Positions 52,120 through 62,294 of a DNA stretch of 64,000 nt are shown here, piece after piece. Origin of the DNA: Vogesella urethralis (GTDB lineage: Bacteria > Pseudomonadota > Gammaproteobacteria > Burkholderiales > Chromobacteriaceae); contig NZ_VMDW02000076.1 of the NCBI RefSeq assembly GCF_007644045.2, positions 62,001 through 126,000 of the forward strand. Reading direction: 5' to 3'. A program made the position numbers and the translations under genes. A model generated the notes under the pieces. That model did no database searches and had not been told where the DNA came from. It saw nothing but the letters and a program-made list of their open reading frames with translations. Each line of letters begins with the position of its first letter. The stretch's first letter is position 1.

Positions 52120-53613
52120 ATGAATACCGTACCCCATCTCATCAACGGCGAACTCGTTACCCGCTCCGGCCGCAGCGCCCAAGTGTTCAACCCGTCCATC
52201 GGCGAAGCCGTGCGCCAGGTAGAGCTGGCCGACCAGGCCACCATCCAGCTGGCCATCGACAGCGCCAAGGCTGCGTTCCCGGCCTGGCGCAACACCCCGC
52301 CGGCCAAGCGGGCGCAGGTAATGTTCCGCTTCAAGCAGCTGCTGGAAGCCAACCGTGACCAGATCGCCGCCATGATCAGCGAAGAGCACGGCAAAACCAT
52401 CGAAGACGCCATCGGCGAGCTGCAACGCGGCATCGAAAATGTCGAGTACGCCTGCGGCGTGCCCGAGCTGCTGAAGGGCGAGTACAACCGCAACGTCGGC
52501 CCCAATATCGACAGCTGGAGCGACTTCCAGCCGCTGGGCGTGGTAGCCGGCATCACCCCGTTCAACTTCCCGGCCATGGTGCCGCTGTGGATGTACCCGC
52601 TGGCCATTGCCTGCGGCAACTGCTTCATCCTGAAGCCGTCCGAGCGCGACCCCTCATCCACGCTGTTCATCGCCCAGCTGCTGCAGGAAGCCGGCCTGCC
52701 CGCCGGCGTGCTGAACGTGGTAAACGGCGACAAAGCCGCCGTGGACGCGCTGATTGAAGCGCCGGAAGTGAAAGCCATCAGTTTTGTCGGCTCCACCCCG
52801 ATTGCCGAGTACATCTACACCGAGGCCAACAAGCGCGGCAAACGCGTACAGGCACTGGGCGGGGCCAAGAACCACGCCGTGGTGCTGCCGGACGCCGACC
52901 TCGACAACACTGTCAACGCGCTGATGGGCGCCGCCTTCGGCTCCTGCGGCGAGCGCTGCATGGCCATCTCGGTGGTGGTGGCCGTGGGTGACCAGGTGGC
53001 CGACAAGCTGGTAGAAAAACTGGTACCGAAAATCCAGGCGCTGAAAGTGGGCGCCGGCACCAGCTGCGGCCTGGACATGGGCCCGCTGGTGACCGCCACC
53101 GCCCGCGACCGCGTGAAAGGCTATATCGATAGCGGCGTGGCGCAAGGCGCCAAGCTGGTGGTGGATGGCCGCAGCCTGTCGGTAGCCGGCCACGAGCAAG
53201 GTTACTTTGTCGGCGGCACGCTGTTCGACCACGTCGGCACCGACATGGCGATCTACCAGGAAGAAATCTTCGGCCCGGTGCTGTGCATCGTGCGCGTCAA
53301 CAGCCTGGAAGCCGCCATGCAGCTGATCAACGATCACGAATACGGCAACGGCACCTGCCTGTTTACCCGCGACGGCGAAGCCGCGCGCCTGTTCTGCGAC
53401 GAAATCGAAGTGGGCATGGTAGGCGTCAACGTGCCGCTGCCGGTACCGGTGGCCTACCACAGCTTTGGCGGCTGGAAGCGCTCGCTGTTTGGCGACCTGC
53501 ACGCCTACGGCCCGGACGGCGTGCGCTTCTACACCAAGCGCAAAACCATCACCCAACGTTGGCCGCAGCGCGCCAGCCACGAGGCGTCGCAGTTCGCCTT
53601 CCCCAGTTTGTAA
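52120..53613 (+). CDS. mmsA: CoA-acylating (methyl)malonate-semialdehyde dehydrogenase
   Basis: 497 residues. NAD-dependent oxidation of malonate semialdehyde to acetyl-CoA and CO2. Seen: [22 protein letters not shown]-site [13 protein letters not shown], the acylating-branch motif [16 protein letters not shown] and the catalytic Cys in [11 protein letters not shown]-terminal [19 protein letters not shown]. These separate it from ordinary ALDHs. It completes beta-alanine breakdown started by bauA. Ends in a strong terminator. Confidence 0.96.
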   Translation: MNTVPHLINGELVTRSGRSAQVFNPSIGEAVRQVELADQATIQLAIDSAKAAFPAWRNTPPAKRAQVMFRFKQLLEANRDQIAAMISEEHGKTIEDAIGELQRGIENVEYACGVPELLKGEYNRNVGPNIDSWSDFQPLGVVAGITPFNFPAMVPLWMYPLAIACGNCFILKPSERDPSSTLFIAQLLQEAGLPAGVLNVVNGDKAAVDALIEAPEVKAISFVGSTPIAEYIYTEANKRGKRVQALGGAKNHAVVLPDADLDNTVNALMGAAFGSCGERCMAISVVVAVGDQVADKLVEKLVPKIQALKVGAGTSCGLDMGPLVTATARDRVKGYIDSGVAQGAKLVVDGRSLSVAGHEQGYFVGGTLFDHVGTDMAIYQEEIFGPVLCIVRVNSLEAAMQLINDHEYGNGTCLFTRDGEAARLFCDEIEVGMVGVNVPLPVPVAYHSFGGWKRSLFGDLHAYGPDGVRFYTKRKTITQRWPQRASHEASQFAFPSL

Positions 53614-53641
53614 CACCCTCCTGAGATAGCATGGCCCTGAC

Positions 53642-53674
53642 GCCCTTGCCGGCTTTGCCGGCAAGGGCTTTTTT
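53642..53674 (+). terminator. Intrinsic terminator of bauA-mmsA
   Basis: GCCCTTGCCGGC (53642-53653), TTT loop, GCCGGCAAGGGC (53657-53668), then six T. Confidence 0.95.
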
Positions 53675-53714
53675 CCAGCTGGACAGATGGCATGCCATTG
53701 CATAGCTTGAAGCC

Positions 53715-54554
53715 ATGCCTGCTTCATACCTCCACCCTGCCCCCCGAACCTACGGTGCGACGCCGCTTGCGGCAACGTGGCGTGGGTTCGGCCTCACCTG
53801 CCTGGCCTGTCTATGCCTGTGCATCAGTGCGCGCGCGGCGGCAACGCTGACACTGCACTACTCAGGCAACCCGGACTACCCGCCCTACCACTGGTGCCAG
53901 GACAATCATGTACTGACCGGCGCCAGCGTGGCATTGCTGAAGCAGGTGATGCCGGCAGCGGTGCAGCTGCACGCGGTGGTCTACCCGTGGAAGCGGGTGC
54001 TGCAAATGGCCGAAACCGGCCAGCTGGACATCATCCTGCCGCTGCGCATCAACGCCGAGCGCGCGCGTTACTTGCGCTTTGGCAAGCAGCCAGCGTTCGA
54101 TAACCCGATTGCGGTATTTACCCGCCGCGACAGCAGCCTGCGCTACCTGAGCTGGGAAAGCCTCAAACCGTACCGCGGCGGCGTCAGCCTGGGCGATGTG
54201 TTTGGTGAGGGCTTCGACGAATACCTTGCCAGCCAGCTGCAGGTGGAAACGGCACCAAGCATGGAGGCCAACTTCAAGAAGCTGGCGCTAAAGCGCATCG
54301 ATTACTTTGTGACCGGGCGCTACGTGGGGCTGGCCTACCTGAAAAAGACCGGGCTGTACCGCCAGATCCACGACCTGCCGACCCCGGTTTCCAGCAACAA
54401 GATCTACCTGGGGTTTGGCCGGCGGGTGCCCGATAGCGTGATTGCCAGTACCGACGCGGCACTCAGGAAAATGGCACAAAGCGGCGCCACCCGCGCGCTG
54501 CTGGAACAATGGCTGGCACACTATGCCAACCGCCACGATGCCGGCTGTTTCTGA
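53715..54554 (+). CDS. Periplasmic solute-binding protein of the SBP_bac_3 type
   Basis: 279 residues. A long N-terminus with a hydrophobic Cys-rich signal segment (GLTCLACLCLCISARA, about 26-42) precedes the binding domain: LTLHYSGNPDYPPYHW, VVYPWKRVLQMAETGQLDIILPL, ARYLRFGKQPAFDNPIAVFTRRD and KKTGLYRQIHDLPTPVSSNKIYLGFGR. There is no ABC partner beside it, so it may be an orphan receptor, like the edge gene at 1-419. No strong ribosome site, and the first 20 residues may be untranslated. Confidence 0.8.
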   Translation: MPASYLHPAPRTYGATPLAATWRGFGLTCLACLCLCISARAAATLTLHYSGNPDYPPYHWCQDNHVLTGASVALLKQVMPAAVQLHAVVYPWKRVLQMAETGQLDIILPLRINAERARYLRFGKQPAFDNPIAVFTRRDSSLRYLSWESLKPYRGGVSLGDVFGEGFDEYLASQLQVETAPSMEANFKKLALKRIDYFVTGRYVGLAYLKKTGLYRQIHDLPTPVSSNKIYLGFGRRVPDSVIASTDAALRKMAQSGATRALLEQWLAHYANRHDAGCF

Positions 54555-54583
54555 ACCGGCCAGCTGTTGCCGCACGCCATCTC

Positions 54584-54730
54584 CTATTGCTTGCGCCCGA
54601 TATAGCTGACGCTGATGCGCTGCGCGCGCGCTACCTGCTTCATGCGGCGCGCCAGGTTGTGGTTGACGAAGGCGAGCATGATCACCATGTGGCCGATGCC
54701 GGCCGGTACGGCGCGGGTGAGGTCGCTGTG
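54584..54730 (-). pseudogene. Orphan 3' fragment of an unidentified gene
   Basis: The minus strand reads an open frame of about 49 codons ending in TAG at 54584: HSDLTRAVPAGIGHMVIMLA, FVNHNLARRMKQVARAQRIS, VSYIGRKQ. Third positions are strongly G/C as in real genes here, a hydrophobic stretch is followed by a basic tail, and no start or ribosome site is upstream. It lies beyond the terminator of the ABC operon in a 341-bp gap. I read it as the decayed end of a lost gene; I do not recognise the family. Confidence 0.4.
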
Positions 54731-54860
54731 CTTGCAAGCACGCCCGTGCACAACATGCGGTACCCGCGTGTCGGCAAGGCACGGCGGGTACGCATGGCCT
54801 GGCGTCTTTCATGGCTAGCGGGCCAATGCCAGAACGCCGCCATGCCGCATGAACCCAGAT

Positions 54861-54888
54861 AAACGGCACAGTTTTAACGCTGTGCCGT
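54861..54888 (-). terminator. Terminator of the peptide-type ABC operon
   Basis: On the minus strand ACGGCACAG (54880-54888) pairs with CTGTGCCGT (54863-54871) and runs into TTT, just past the stop codon of the last ATPase gene. Confidence 0.8.
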
Positions 54889-54895
54889 CATCGCC

Positions 54896-55864
54896 TTATG
54901 CCTGCAAATGGCAGCGCACCTGGTGCCTAGGCGCCACGCTGGACACCACCGGCGCCTGCTGGCTGCATAGCGCCTTGGCCTGCGGGCAGCGGGTGTGGAA
55001 ACGGCAGCCGGCGGGCGGGTTGGCCGGGCTGGGCGGCTCGCCCTGCAGCACCACCCGCTCGCGCCTGGCGTCCGGGTCGGCCACCGGTATCGCCGACAGC
55101 AAGGCGCGGGTGTACGGGTGGCGCGGCTGGCCGAACACCTGCTCGCGGCTCCCCTGCTCCACAATCTGGCCCAGGTACATCACTGCCACGTCTTCGCACA
55201 GGTGCTCGACCACCGCCAGGTCGTGCGAGATGAACAGAAAGCTCACCCCTTGCTGCTTGAGATCGGTAAACAGGTTGATGATCTGCGCCTGGATCGACAC
55301 GTCCAGCGCCGACACCGGCTCGTCGGCCACGATCAGCGCCGGCTGCAAGGCCAGTGCGCGCGCAATGCCGACGCGCTGACGCTGGCCGCCGCTGAACTCG
55401 TGCGGGTAGCGGTGGTAATGCTCCTCGCCCAGGCCGCAACTGGCCATCACCGCCAGCACCCGCTCGCGCAGCGCCTCGCGCCGGCACAAACCATGCGCCA
55501 GCAGCGCCTCGCCGATCGCATCGCCCACGCGCAGGCGCGGGTTAAGCGAGCCCAGCGGGTCCTGGAATACCAGCTGCAGCTGCGGCCGCAGCCGGCGCAG
55601 CGCGGCTTTGTCCAGCGCGTGCAGATCGTGGCCGGCAAAGCGCACTTCGCCAGCGTCTTTTTGATGCAAGCCCAATACGGTGCGGCCAACCGTGGTCTTG
55701 CCGCTGCCCGACTCGCCCACCAGGCCCAGGCTGCGGCCACGGCGCACCACAAAGCTCACGTCGTCCACCGCCCGTACCGCGCCGGTCTGGCGCCCCAGCA
55801 CGCCGCCGTGCAGCGGGAAGTGTTTGACCAGGCCGGTAACGGCCAACAGGGTATCGTCGCTCAT
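54896..55864 (-). CDS. Peptide-type ABC transporter ATP-binding protein (DppF-like)
   Basis: 322 residues. Walker [10 protein letters not shown], signature FSGGQRQR, Walker [13 protein letters not shown], switch FISHDLAV, and the C-terminal oligopeptide-ATPase extension with the Cys cluster [14 protein letters not shown] that can hold an Fe-S cluster. The ATG (55864) overlaps the stop of the partner ATPase in an ATGA. Last gene of the five-gene operon. Confidence 0.94.
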   Translation of the reverse strand: MSDDTLLAVTGLVKHFPLHGGVLGRQTGAVRAVDDVSFVVRRGRSLGLVGESGSGKTTVGRTVLGLHQKDAGEVRFAGHDLHALDKAALRRLRPQLQLVFQDPLGSLNPRLRVGDAIGEALLAHGLCRREALRERVLAVMASCGLGEEHYHRYPHEFSGGQRQRVGIARALALQPALIVADEPVSALDVSIQAQIINLFTDLKQQGVSFLFISHDLAVVEHLCEDVAVMYLGQIVEQGSREQVFGQPRHPYTRALLSAIPVADPDARRERVVLQGEPPSPANPPAGCRFHTRCPQAKALCSQQAPVVSSVAPRHQVRCHLQA

Positions 55865-56847
55865 GCGGCCTCCTCGGTAATGCCCGCCAACAGGCACGCC
55901 ACCTGCTGGCCCGGGCGGGTGGCCCGCAACGCCGGTTGCTGCTGCAGGCAGCTTGGCTGCGCGTGCGGGCAGCGGTCGGCAAAGGCGCAGTGATCGGGCA
56001 GCGCCAGCGGGCTGGGCACCTGGCCGGGGATGGCGGCCAAGCGTGCCAGACGGCGCCCAGGCACCGGCCGCGACGCCAGCAGGCCCTGGGTATACGGGTG
56101 CTGCGGGTGGCGGAAGATGTCTCGCACGCTACCGGTTTCCACCACGCGGCCGGCGTACATCACCACCACGCGGTCGGCCATTTCGGCCACGATGCCCAGG
56201 TCGTGCGTAATCAGTAGCAGCGCCATGCCGCTGGCCTGCTGCAGGCGGCGCAGCAAGTCGAGAATCTGCGCCTGGATGGTCACGTCCAGCGCGGTAGTCG
56301 GCTCGTCGGCAATCAGCAGCCGCGGCTGGCAGCTGATGGCGATGGCCAGCATCACCCGTTGCAGCATGCCGCCCGACAGCTGGTGCGGGTAGCTGGCGGC
56401 GATGGCCTCCGGCCGCGCAATGCCCACCTGTTGCAGCAGCGCGATGGCCTGTTGCCACGCGGCGGCGGGGCTGAGCTGGCGGTGGGTCAGCAGCGGTTCC
56501 ATCAGCTGCTCGCCCACGGTCAGCACCGGGTTCAGCGCGCTCATCGGCTCCTGGAACACCATGGCGATATCGCGGCCACGCAGCGGGCGCCACGCTGCCG
56601 GCGGCAAAGCCAGCAGGTTGGCCGCATCCAGCCGCACTTCGCCGCCCAGGCGGCAGGCCGGCGCCGGCGGGAGCAGGCCCATCAGGCTGAGCGCGGTCAC
56701 GCTCTTGCCGCAGCCGGACTCGCCCACCACCGCCACGCTTTCGCCAGCGTGGATGGCAAAACTCACCTCCTGCACCGCGCGCGCCACGCCGTGCTCGGTG
56801 GTGAACTGCACGCTGAGGCGGTCAAACTTGATCAATGGCTGGCTCAT
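55861..56847 (-). CDS. Peptide-type ABC transporter ATP-binding protein (DppD-like)
   Basis: 328 residues. Walker [10 protein letters not shown], signature LSGGMLQR, Walker [29 protein letters not shown], and the Cys cluster [14 protein letters not shown]. Forms the heterodimeric ATPase with the downstream gene. Both ends overlap neighbours in ATGA, so the three downstream genes are translationally coupled. Confidence 0.94.
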   Translation of the reverse strand: MSQPLIKFDRLSVQFTTEHGVARAVQEVSFAIHAGESVAVVGESGCGKSVTALSLMGLLPPAPACRLGGEVRLDAANLLALPPAAWRPLRGRDIAMVFQEPMSALNPVLTVGEQLMEPLLTHRQLSPAAAWQQAIALLQQVGIARPEAIAASYPHQLSGGMLQRVMLAIAISCQPRLLIADEPTTALDVTIQAQILDLLRRLQQASGMALLLITHDLGIVAEMADRVVVMYAGRVVETGSVRDIFRHPQHPYTQGLLASRPVPGRRLARLAAIPGQVPSPLALPDHCAFADRCPHAQPSCLQQQPALRATRPGQQVACLLAGITEEAA

Positions 56848-57794
56848 CGTGCACCCCTTGCCTGCAGGCGCGGGTCAAGCGCGTCGCGCAGGCCGTCGCC
56901 CAGCACGTTGATGGCGATCACGGTGGCAAAGATGGCCAGGCCGGGCGGCATCCACAGCCAGGGCCGGCGCTGGAAGTCCACAAAGCTGTTGGCGGTATCC
57001 ATCATATTGCCCCACGACGGCGTGGGCGGTACCACGCCCAGGCCCAGGTAGCTGAGGTAGGACTCGTTGAGGATGGCGCCGGCCACGCCGGTAGTGGCCA
57101 CCACGATCAGGGTCGGGATGGTATTGGGCAGCAGGTGCACCAGCAGGCGGCGCCACAACGGCAGGCCCAGCACTTCGGTGGCCAGCATGAAGTCGCGGCT
57201 GCGCAGCGATTGCACCTGGCCGCGGATGATGCGGGCCAGGTTGGTCCAGCCCAGCAGGCTGAGCATCAGCATCACCAGGTAGATGCGCTGCTCCGGCGCC
57301 ACCTGCAGCTCGGACAGCAAGGCACCCAGGATGATCAGCAAGGGCAAGCTGGGGATGGTCATCAGCAGGTCGGCCAGCCGCATGATGGCGCCATCCACCC
57401 AGCCCCCCGCGTAGCCGGCCAGCGCACCCAGCAGGTAACCCAGCACCACCGACAACACCACCGATACCAGCCCTACCGCCAGCGAGATGCGACCGGCGTG
57501 CAGCAGACGGGTAAGGATGTCGCGCCCCAGAAAGTCGGTGCCCAGCCAGTGACCGGCACCGGGCGGATGGTTGGCCGCCAGTGCATCGGTGGTTTCCAGA
57601 TCCCACGGCAGCAGCCACGGGCCGATCGCGCAGGCGATCACCATCAGCGCCAGGAACAACAGCGCCAGCACGGCCGGGCGATTGCGCCACAGCCGGGTCA
57701 GCGCCTGCTGCCACGGCGTGCGGCCGGCGGCGGCAAAGCCGGCCAGCTCGGCCTGACGGCGACGCCACGGCAAACGTAAAGACAACACAGACAT
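56844..57794 (-). CDS. Peptide-type ABC transporter permease (DppC-like)
   Basis: 316 residues, about six membrane helices. Has the DppC features: N-terminal cytoplasmic helix region WRNRPAVLALLFLALMVIAC, GTDFLGRDILTRLLHAGRIS and the EAA loop (MLATEVLGLPLWRRLLVHLL). ATG 57794 is used because AAGGAG is at the right distance; a GTG three bases upstream is possible. Confidence 0.94.
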   Translation of the reverse strand: MSVLSLRLPWRRRQAELAGFAAAGRTPWQQALTRLWRNRPAVLALLFLALMVIACAIGPWLLPWDLETTDALAANHPPGAGHWLGTDFLGRDILTRLLHAGRISLAVGLVSVVLSVVLGYLLGALAGYAGGWVDGAIMRLADLLMTIPSLPLLIILGALLSELQVAPEQRIYLVMLMLSLLGWTNLARIIRGQVQSLRSRDFMLATEVLGLPLWRRLLVHLLPNTIPTLIVVATTGVAGAILNESYLSYLGLGVVPPTPSWGNMMDTANSFVDFQRRPWLWMPPGLAIFATVIAINVLGDGLRDALDPRLQARGAR

Positions 57795-57803
57795 CACAAC
57801 TCC

Positions 57804-58760
57804 TTAACGCAGACGGATACGCGGATCGGCCAGCGCCGACAGCACGTCGGCCAGCAGGTTGCCCACAATGGTGAGCACGGCCAGCAGCAGGGTGAAGCTC
57901 ATCAGCACCGGGTAATCGCGTGCGGCCAACGTATCGATATGGATATGGCCGACACCCGGCCAGTTGAAGATTTTTTCGGTGACGATGGCGCCGGCAAACA
58001 GCCCCGGCAGCTCGAAGCCCAACAGCGCGATCAGCGGCAACAGCGCATTGCGCAGCGCGTGGCGCAGGATCACCACCCGTTCCGGCAAGCCCTTGGCCCG
58101 CGCTGTTCGCACACAGTCCATCGCCAGTGCGTCCAGCATGCTGGCGCGTACGTAACGCGTCAGGCCGCCGGCCTGCAGCATCACCAGCGTCAGTACCGGC
58201 AACACCATGTGGCGGGCCACGTCCAGCGCGTACGCCCAACCAGTGGCATTACTGCCGATGCTGATCATGCCGCCTACCGGCAGCCAGCCCAGGTCCACGG
58301 CAAACCACTTGATCAACAGCAGGCACAGGAAGAACACCGGAAAGCTCATGGCGGCAAACACCAATAGCGTTACCACGCGGTCAAACCAGCCGTAGGGCCG
58401 CACCGCCGCCAGCACCCCCACCGCCAGCGACAGCGTCCAGTACAGCAGCAGCGATACCAGCGCCAGCAGGAAGCTGCTCCACAGGTACTGCCCCAGCAAG
58501 GTGCTGACCGGTATCTGGTGCTGCAAAGAAAAGCCCAGGTCGCCCTGTAGCAGTTGGCCAAGCCAGCTGAGGTAGCGCGCCCACAGCGGGCGGTCCAGCC
58601 CGTACAGTGCTTTCAGCTCGGCCGCGCGCTGCGGGGTAAGGTTGATATTGCCGTCGATGAAATCGCCCGGGGTCAGCGCAAACACCAGGAAGATCAATAG
58701 CGAGGCGCCGAACAACAAGGGAATGGCGCCCAGCAGGCGCCGCAAGACATAGGTTCGCAC
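57804..58760 (-). CDS. Peptide-type ABC transporter permease (DppB-like)
   Basis: 318 residues from a GTG start. DppB features: RRLLGAIPLLFGASLLIFLV, LTPGDFIDG, GLDRPLWARYLSWLGQLLQGDLGFS and EAA loop (RTARAKGLPERVVILRHALRNALLPLIALLG). Only 9 bp before the next permease. Confidence 0.94.
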   Translation of the reverse strand: MRTYVLRRLLGAIPLLFGASLLIFLVFALTPGDFIDGNINLTPQRAAELKALYGLDRPLWARYLSWLGQLLQGDLGFSLQHQIPVSTLLGQYLWSSFLLALVSLLLYWTLSLAVGVLAAVRPYGWFDRVVTLLVFAAMSFPVFFLCLLLIKWFAVDLGWLPVGGMISIGSNATGWAYALDVARHMVLPVLTLVMLQAGGLTRYVRASMLDALAMDCVRTARAKGLPERVVILRHALRNALLPLIALLGFELPGLFAGAIVTEKIFNWPGVGHIHIDTLAARDYPVLMSFTLLLAVLTIVGNLLADVLSALADPRIRLR

Positions 58761-58783
58761 GATGCGTCCATCCGGAAATGAAG

Positions 58784-58815
58784 CCGGCCGCTACGGTGAC
58801 AAGCGCAGCGGCCGG
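58784..58815 (-). promoter_or_regulatory. Intra-operon hairpin after the binding-protein gene
   Basis: CCGGCCGCT (58784-58792) pairs with AGCGGCCGG (58807-58815) between the solute-binding gene and the permeases. Such stems commonly stabilise the binding-protein message or cause partial termination, giving excess receptor over membrane parts. Confidence 0.6.
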
Positions 58816-58832
58816 GGTTGGCGACAGGCGGC

Positions 58833-60497
58833 TTAGTACTGGATCTTCAGCTTGGGCAGGCTGCCGAAAATGCCGTTGAACACGTCGGGCTGGTAGTTGC
58901 CGATGCGGCTGCTGTTGACGTACAGCAGCTTGCGGTTGGCCAGCAGGATCAGCGGCGCGTCGTTGGCCAGCACCTGATACAGCTGGTGGTAGATGGCCTT
59001 GCGCTTGCCGATGTCCAGCGTGGCGTTGCCGGCGTTGATCAGCTTGTCGACCTGCGCGTTCTTGTAGCCCACTTCGTTTTCGGTGTAGCGGAAGCGCGCC
59101 ACGCCGTCGTGCGGGTCGTTCAGGCCGGAGGTACGGAAGGTAGCCAGGTCAAAGTTGCCGGCCTTGCGCTTGGCCAGCAGCGCGTTGAAATCCGACACCT
59201 CGGGGCGCAGCTCTACCCCTACCCGCTTGAAGCTTTCCTTGGCGATGGGGATCAGCGCATCGTTCAGCAGGCTCTTGGTCGCCAGCAGCGTCACCACCAG
59301 CTTTTGCCCGCCCTTCTCGCGGATGCCGTCGCTACCCAGCTTCCAGCCCGCCTGCTCCAGCAGCGCGGCAGCTTTGGCCGGGTCGTAGTTGTAGGGGTTC
59401 ACCCCCTTGGTGTCGTAAGCCCAGGACACCGGCGACAGCGGCAGCGTGGCGACACTGCCGTAGCCCTGGTACACCACATCCACCACCTTTTTGCGGTCCA
59501 GCGCATAGGTCAGCGCCTGGCGCACGCGCACGTCTTTCAGCGCCGGCTTATTGTGGTTGAACTCGATCAGGCTGTAGTCGCTGGCGTTGTAGATATTGAG
59601 GTTGGCAAAGCCCAGCGACTTCAGCTGTTCGATATTGTCGGCATTGATCGAAAAGCCTTCCAGGTCGGTTTCGCCGGTCTGGAACAGCTGCAGCTTGGTG
59701 GCGTCGCTGGTGATGCGGTAAATGAAGTTGGGCACTGCCGGCTTGCCGGCAAAGTAGTACGGGTTGGCGTGGAAACGCACTTCCTGCCCCGGAATGAACT
59801 TGTCGTAGACATAGGGGCCGGCACCCAGCGGCTTGCTGCTGTACTGGCGCAGCTCGTCCAGCTTGCCCGGCTGATAGCCACGGCCGTACCAGGCACGCGA
59901 CAGCACCGGGCCACCGATCAGCTGCAGCGTGGTGGCGCCCGGCTCGGTGACGGTGATCTGGATGGTCTGCGGGTTCAGCACCTTGATGCCTTCCACGCTG
60001 CTGGCCTTGCCGGCCTTGTACGCGTCGCCACCCTTGATCTTGGCCAGGCTGATATCGGTACCGCCGTCGTAGGCCGGGTCGTGCAGGAAGGTCAGCGTAA
60101 ACGCCACGTCATCGGCGGTAAACGGCGAACCGTCGCTGAACTTCAGCCCCTTGCGCAGTTTCAGCGTGTACTGCAAGCCGTCCTTGCTGACCTGCCACGA
60201 CTCGGCTTGCTCGGCGCGCGGTTTGCCCTGCGCGTCCAGCCCCACCAGGCGGCCGAAGATCACCTCGGTCACGTTCTCGTCCCAACCGTTACTGAACAGG
60301 TAGGGGTTGAAAATACCCTGCGGCGCCGAAATGGCCCCGACGATGGTGTCTTTGCGTGCTTTAGCCTGCGCCGGGATGGCCGACGGGTTGGTCGCAGCAA
60401 TCAGCTGGCTGGTGGCCAGTGCCGGCATGGCCAGGCTGACAAGGCCGGTAGCGGCGGCAAGCAGCATGAGATGGCGGCGGGTAAATGGTTTTTTCAT
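58833..60497 (-). CDS. Peptide-type ABC transporter substrate-binding protein (SBP_bac_5)
   Basis: 554 residues. N-terminus KKPFTRRHLMLLAAATGLVS has twin arginines in a Tat-like setting (R-R-x-L-M). Cluster-5 binding domain: GISAPQGIFNPYLFSNGWDE-like opening, the family signature around LTYALDRKKVVDVVYQGYGS, YSLIEFNHNKPALKDVRVRQ, and AESWQVSKDGLQYTLKLRKG. The ATG at 60497 has AAGGGA upstream. It is the first gene of a complete five-gene importer; ligand could be peptides, nickel complexes or opines, not decidable by sequence. Confidence 0.93.
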   Translation of the reverse strand: MKKPFTRRHLMLLAAATGLVSLAMPALATSQLIAATNPSAIPAQAKARKDTIVGAISAPQGIFNPYLFSNGWDENVTEVIFGRLVGLDAQGKPRAEQAESWQVSKDGLQYTLKLRKGLKFSDGSPFTADDVAFTLTFLHDPAYDGGTDISLAKIKGGDAYKAGKASSVEGIKVLNPQTIQITVTEPGATTLQLIGGPVLSRAWYGRGYQPGKLDELRQYSSKPLGAGPYVYDKFIPGQEVRFHANPYYFAGKPAVPNFIYRITSDATKLQLFQTGETDLEGFSINADNIEQLKSLGFANLNIYNASDYSLIEFNHNKPALKDVRVRQALTYALDRKKVVDVVYQGYGSVATLPLSPVSWAYDTKGVNPYNYDPAKAAALLEQAGWKLGSDGIREKGGQKLVVTLLATKSLLNDALIPIAKESFKRVGVELRPEVSDFNALLAKRKAGNFDLATFRTSGLNDPHDGVARFRYTENEVGYKNAQVDKLINAGNATLDIGKRKAIYHQLYQVLANDAPLILLANRKLLYVNSSRIGNYQPDVFNGIFGSLPKLKIQY

Positions 60498-61097
60498 CAA
60501 GCGTTCCCTTGTTTCAACATGGCAATCGACTGTCGCGGCGGGCGGTGACGACGGCGATGGTGCCGGCAGCCGGCTGCGGGCCAGCGTCTTTGGCCGCCAT
60601 CGCCGTTGCCAAACCGCCGCGGCGTGTCTTCGGCAGACCTTCATGGCGGCCTGCGCTTCAGTGATGTGCACTGTAAAAGGGGAAGCTGCCAAATCAAACC
60701 AACAATAAATGACAAGTTTCTGGCATTTTCTGCTAATGAAATAGCCAGCTATGCGTAGCTGGAAACCTGCTAAACCGCTGCAACCTGCCGGGCAGACTCG
60801 GCGCTGATCATGGCCTGGAGGGCAGCGCGTAAGGGCCGGTGGCACGCCAGCACTTCCCATGCCGGCCAGGCGATGCGCCCTGACGGAGCGGATTATTCAT
60901 CAGGAAATCAAGCTGGAGATCGCGAATACTGTCACAATGATATCGATAAATTTGATCAGCCAAGATTGCCTGGGAGTTAGCCGGCTGGCGCAGCTGGCCG
61001 GCAAGCTGTCTGCCGCGACATGGCATAGCCTGTGCCAGCAGAAGCGGGGTACCGCAGGGCCGCGCAATAGCAAGCAATATGCAGAAAGTGATGTGCC
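60498..61097. other. 600-bp non-coding region between ABC operon and HDOD gene
   Basis: Divergent regulatory region. An inverted repeat ACGGCGATGG (60551-60560) / CCATCGCCGT (60597-60606) lies in the leader of the ABC operon, and one TTGGCCGC word lies in its second arm (60590-60597). An AT-rich stretch at about 60680-60750 probably holds the ABC promoter, and one at 60920-60960 the HDOD promoter. Short reading frames here lack ribosome sites and recognisable sequence, so I call no gene. Confidence 0.5.
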
Positions 61098-61931
61098 ATG
61101 AGCGATGAAAGCAAAACGTTCGAACAAGTGGTATCCGATATCCCCTTGCCTGCCTGCCCCGCCGTGCTGATCCAGATCGATCACTTGATCGGCCGTGCCG
61201 ATTTTGACTTCGGTGAGCTGAGCGCGCTGATCAGGAAAGACGTGGCGCTAAGCGCCGGCCTGATCAAGCTATCCAACAGCCCGGTGTACTCGCTGCGGCA
61301 CAACACTTCCATTCCGCTGGCGTTGCAAATGATCGGCGCGCGCAATGTGGCCTTCTATGCCCGCGCCTTTTTGCTGCAGTCGTCAGTGGCAAACGGCAGT
61401 AGCACCACCCGCTTCTGGGATTCCTCCTGGCGGGTGGCCGAGATGTCTGCCCGGCTGGCGAAACAGCTGCACAAGGACAAGCACGACGAAGTGTTCACTT
61501 TCGGTTTGTTCCGGGATGTCGGCATTGCCGTACTGATGACCCACTACGCCAACTACAAAGCCATCCTGAACCAGGCCAATCAGGACGCCGAGCAGGTGTT
61601 TACCGAGCACGAAAACCGGGAGTATGGCGTCAACCACGCCCAGGTTGGCGCTTTCATTGCAGCTGACTGGCACCTGCCGGATTACTTCGTGGCGGCCATT
61701 CATTGCCATCACGACCCTGCTAGCCTGCAGGCCATGGCCTTGCCGGCGGCCGCACAACAGCGGGCGATGGAAATGATTGCCTTGGCACAGATCGCCGAAC
61801 ACGCGGTGCAACAGCGTACCGGTCTGAGCCAGACGCACGAATGGGTGAAACTGAAAGACTTCTGCATGAACACCTTGCAATTGGCTGAGCCGGCACTGGA
61901 CGAGCTGATCACCAGCTGCGAAACAGCCTAG
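61098..61931 (+). CDS. HDOD domain signalling protein
   Basis: 277 residues. HDOD domain (about 15-215): DIPLPACPAVLIQIDHLI, LIRKDVALSAGLIKLSNSPVY, IPLALQMIGARNVAFYARAF, then the degenerate HD region FTFGLFRDVGIAVLM and HCHHDPASL. HDOD proteins lack the HD metal pair and act in signal transduction, often with c-di-GMP or chemotaxis proteins, through unknown biochemistry. Single gene; ends at a perfect inverted-word hairpin. Confidence 0.9.
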   Translation: MSDESKTFEQVVSDIPLPACPAVLIQIDHLIGRADFDFGELSALIRKDVALSAGLIKLSNSPVYSLRHNTSIPLALQMIGARNVAFYARAFLLQSSVANGSSTTRFWDSSWRVAEMSARLAKQLHKDKHDEVFTFGLFRDVGIAVLMTHYANYKAILNQANQDAEQVFTEHENREYGVNHAQVGAFIAADWHLPDYFVAAIHCHHDPASLQAMALPAAAQQRAMEMIALAQIAEHAVQQRTGLSQTHEWVKLKDFCMNTLQLAEPALDELITSCETA

Positions 61932-61960
61932 GCCGGCGCCAGCCCTTTACCTTGCCTGTG

Positions 61961-61993
61961 CCGTTGGCCGCAGTAGCTCCCTGCGGCCAACGG
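61961..61993 (+). terminator. Inverted CGTTGGCCGCAG pair after the HDOD gene
   Basis: CCGTTGGCCGCAG (61961-61973), loop TAGCTCC, CTGCGGCCAACGG (61981-61993): a perfect 13-bp stem 30 bp past the stop. No U-run. Confidence 0.7.
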
Positions 61994-62294
61994 TTGCAGT
62001 TAACCGTACCCGTTGGCCCAGAACGTGTTACTGTGCAGGCTGTCACCTGTCGCACATTTGGTGCCGACCTGTAGCGTGACGTCCTTTTCGTTACCCGCAT
62101 GCCCCTTCTTGCCTGACTGTTCCAGTGAAGCGCTTGCCCGTTCGATCAGAACATTTCCTCATGCCAAGCATGCTTCCCTGCCGTAGCGCTGTTGCCGTCC
62201 AGCACGAGTTCTTTCGCCGAAGCCTGTGAAGCACCTTACATATCGTCGCAACACGATCAGGCCTCGTTGCGCATTCATCTGAATTGGAGACCCC
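61994..62294 (+). other. Long upstream region of infA
   Basis: About 300 bp without a credible gene. Ends in GAATTGGAG, the infA ribosome site. The length would allow a long structured leader as seen before cold-responsive translation genes, but I see no defining motif. Confidence 0.35.

Noticed and set aside
60859-61101. 80-codon plus-strand frame before the HDOD gene
   Set aside because: No ribosome site, no family resemblance, and it overlaps the HDOD start; treated as leader sequence.
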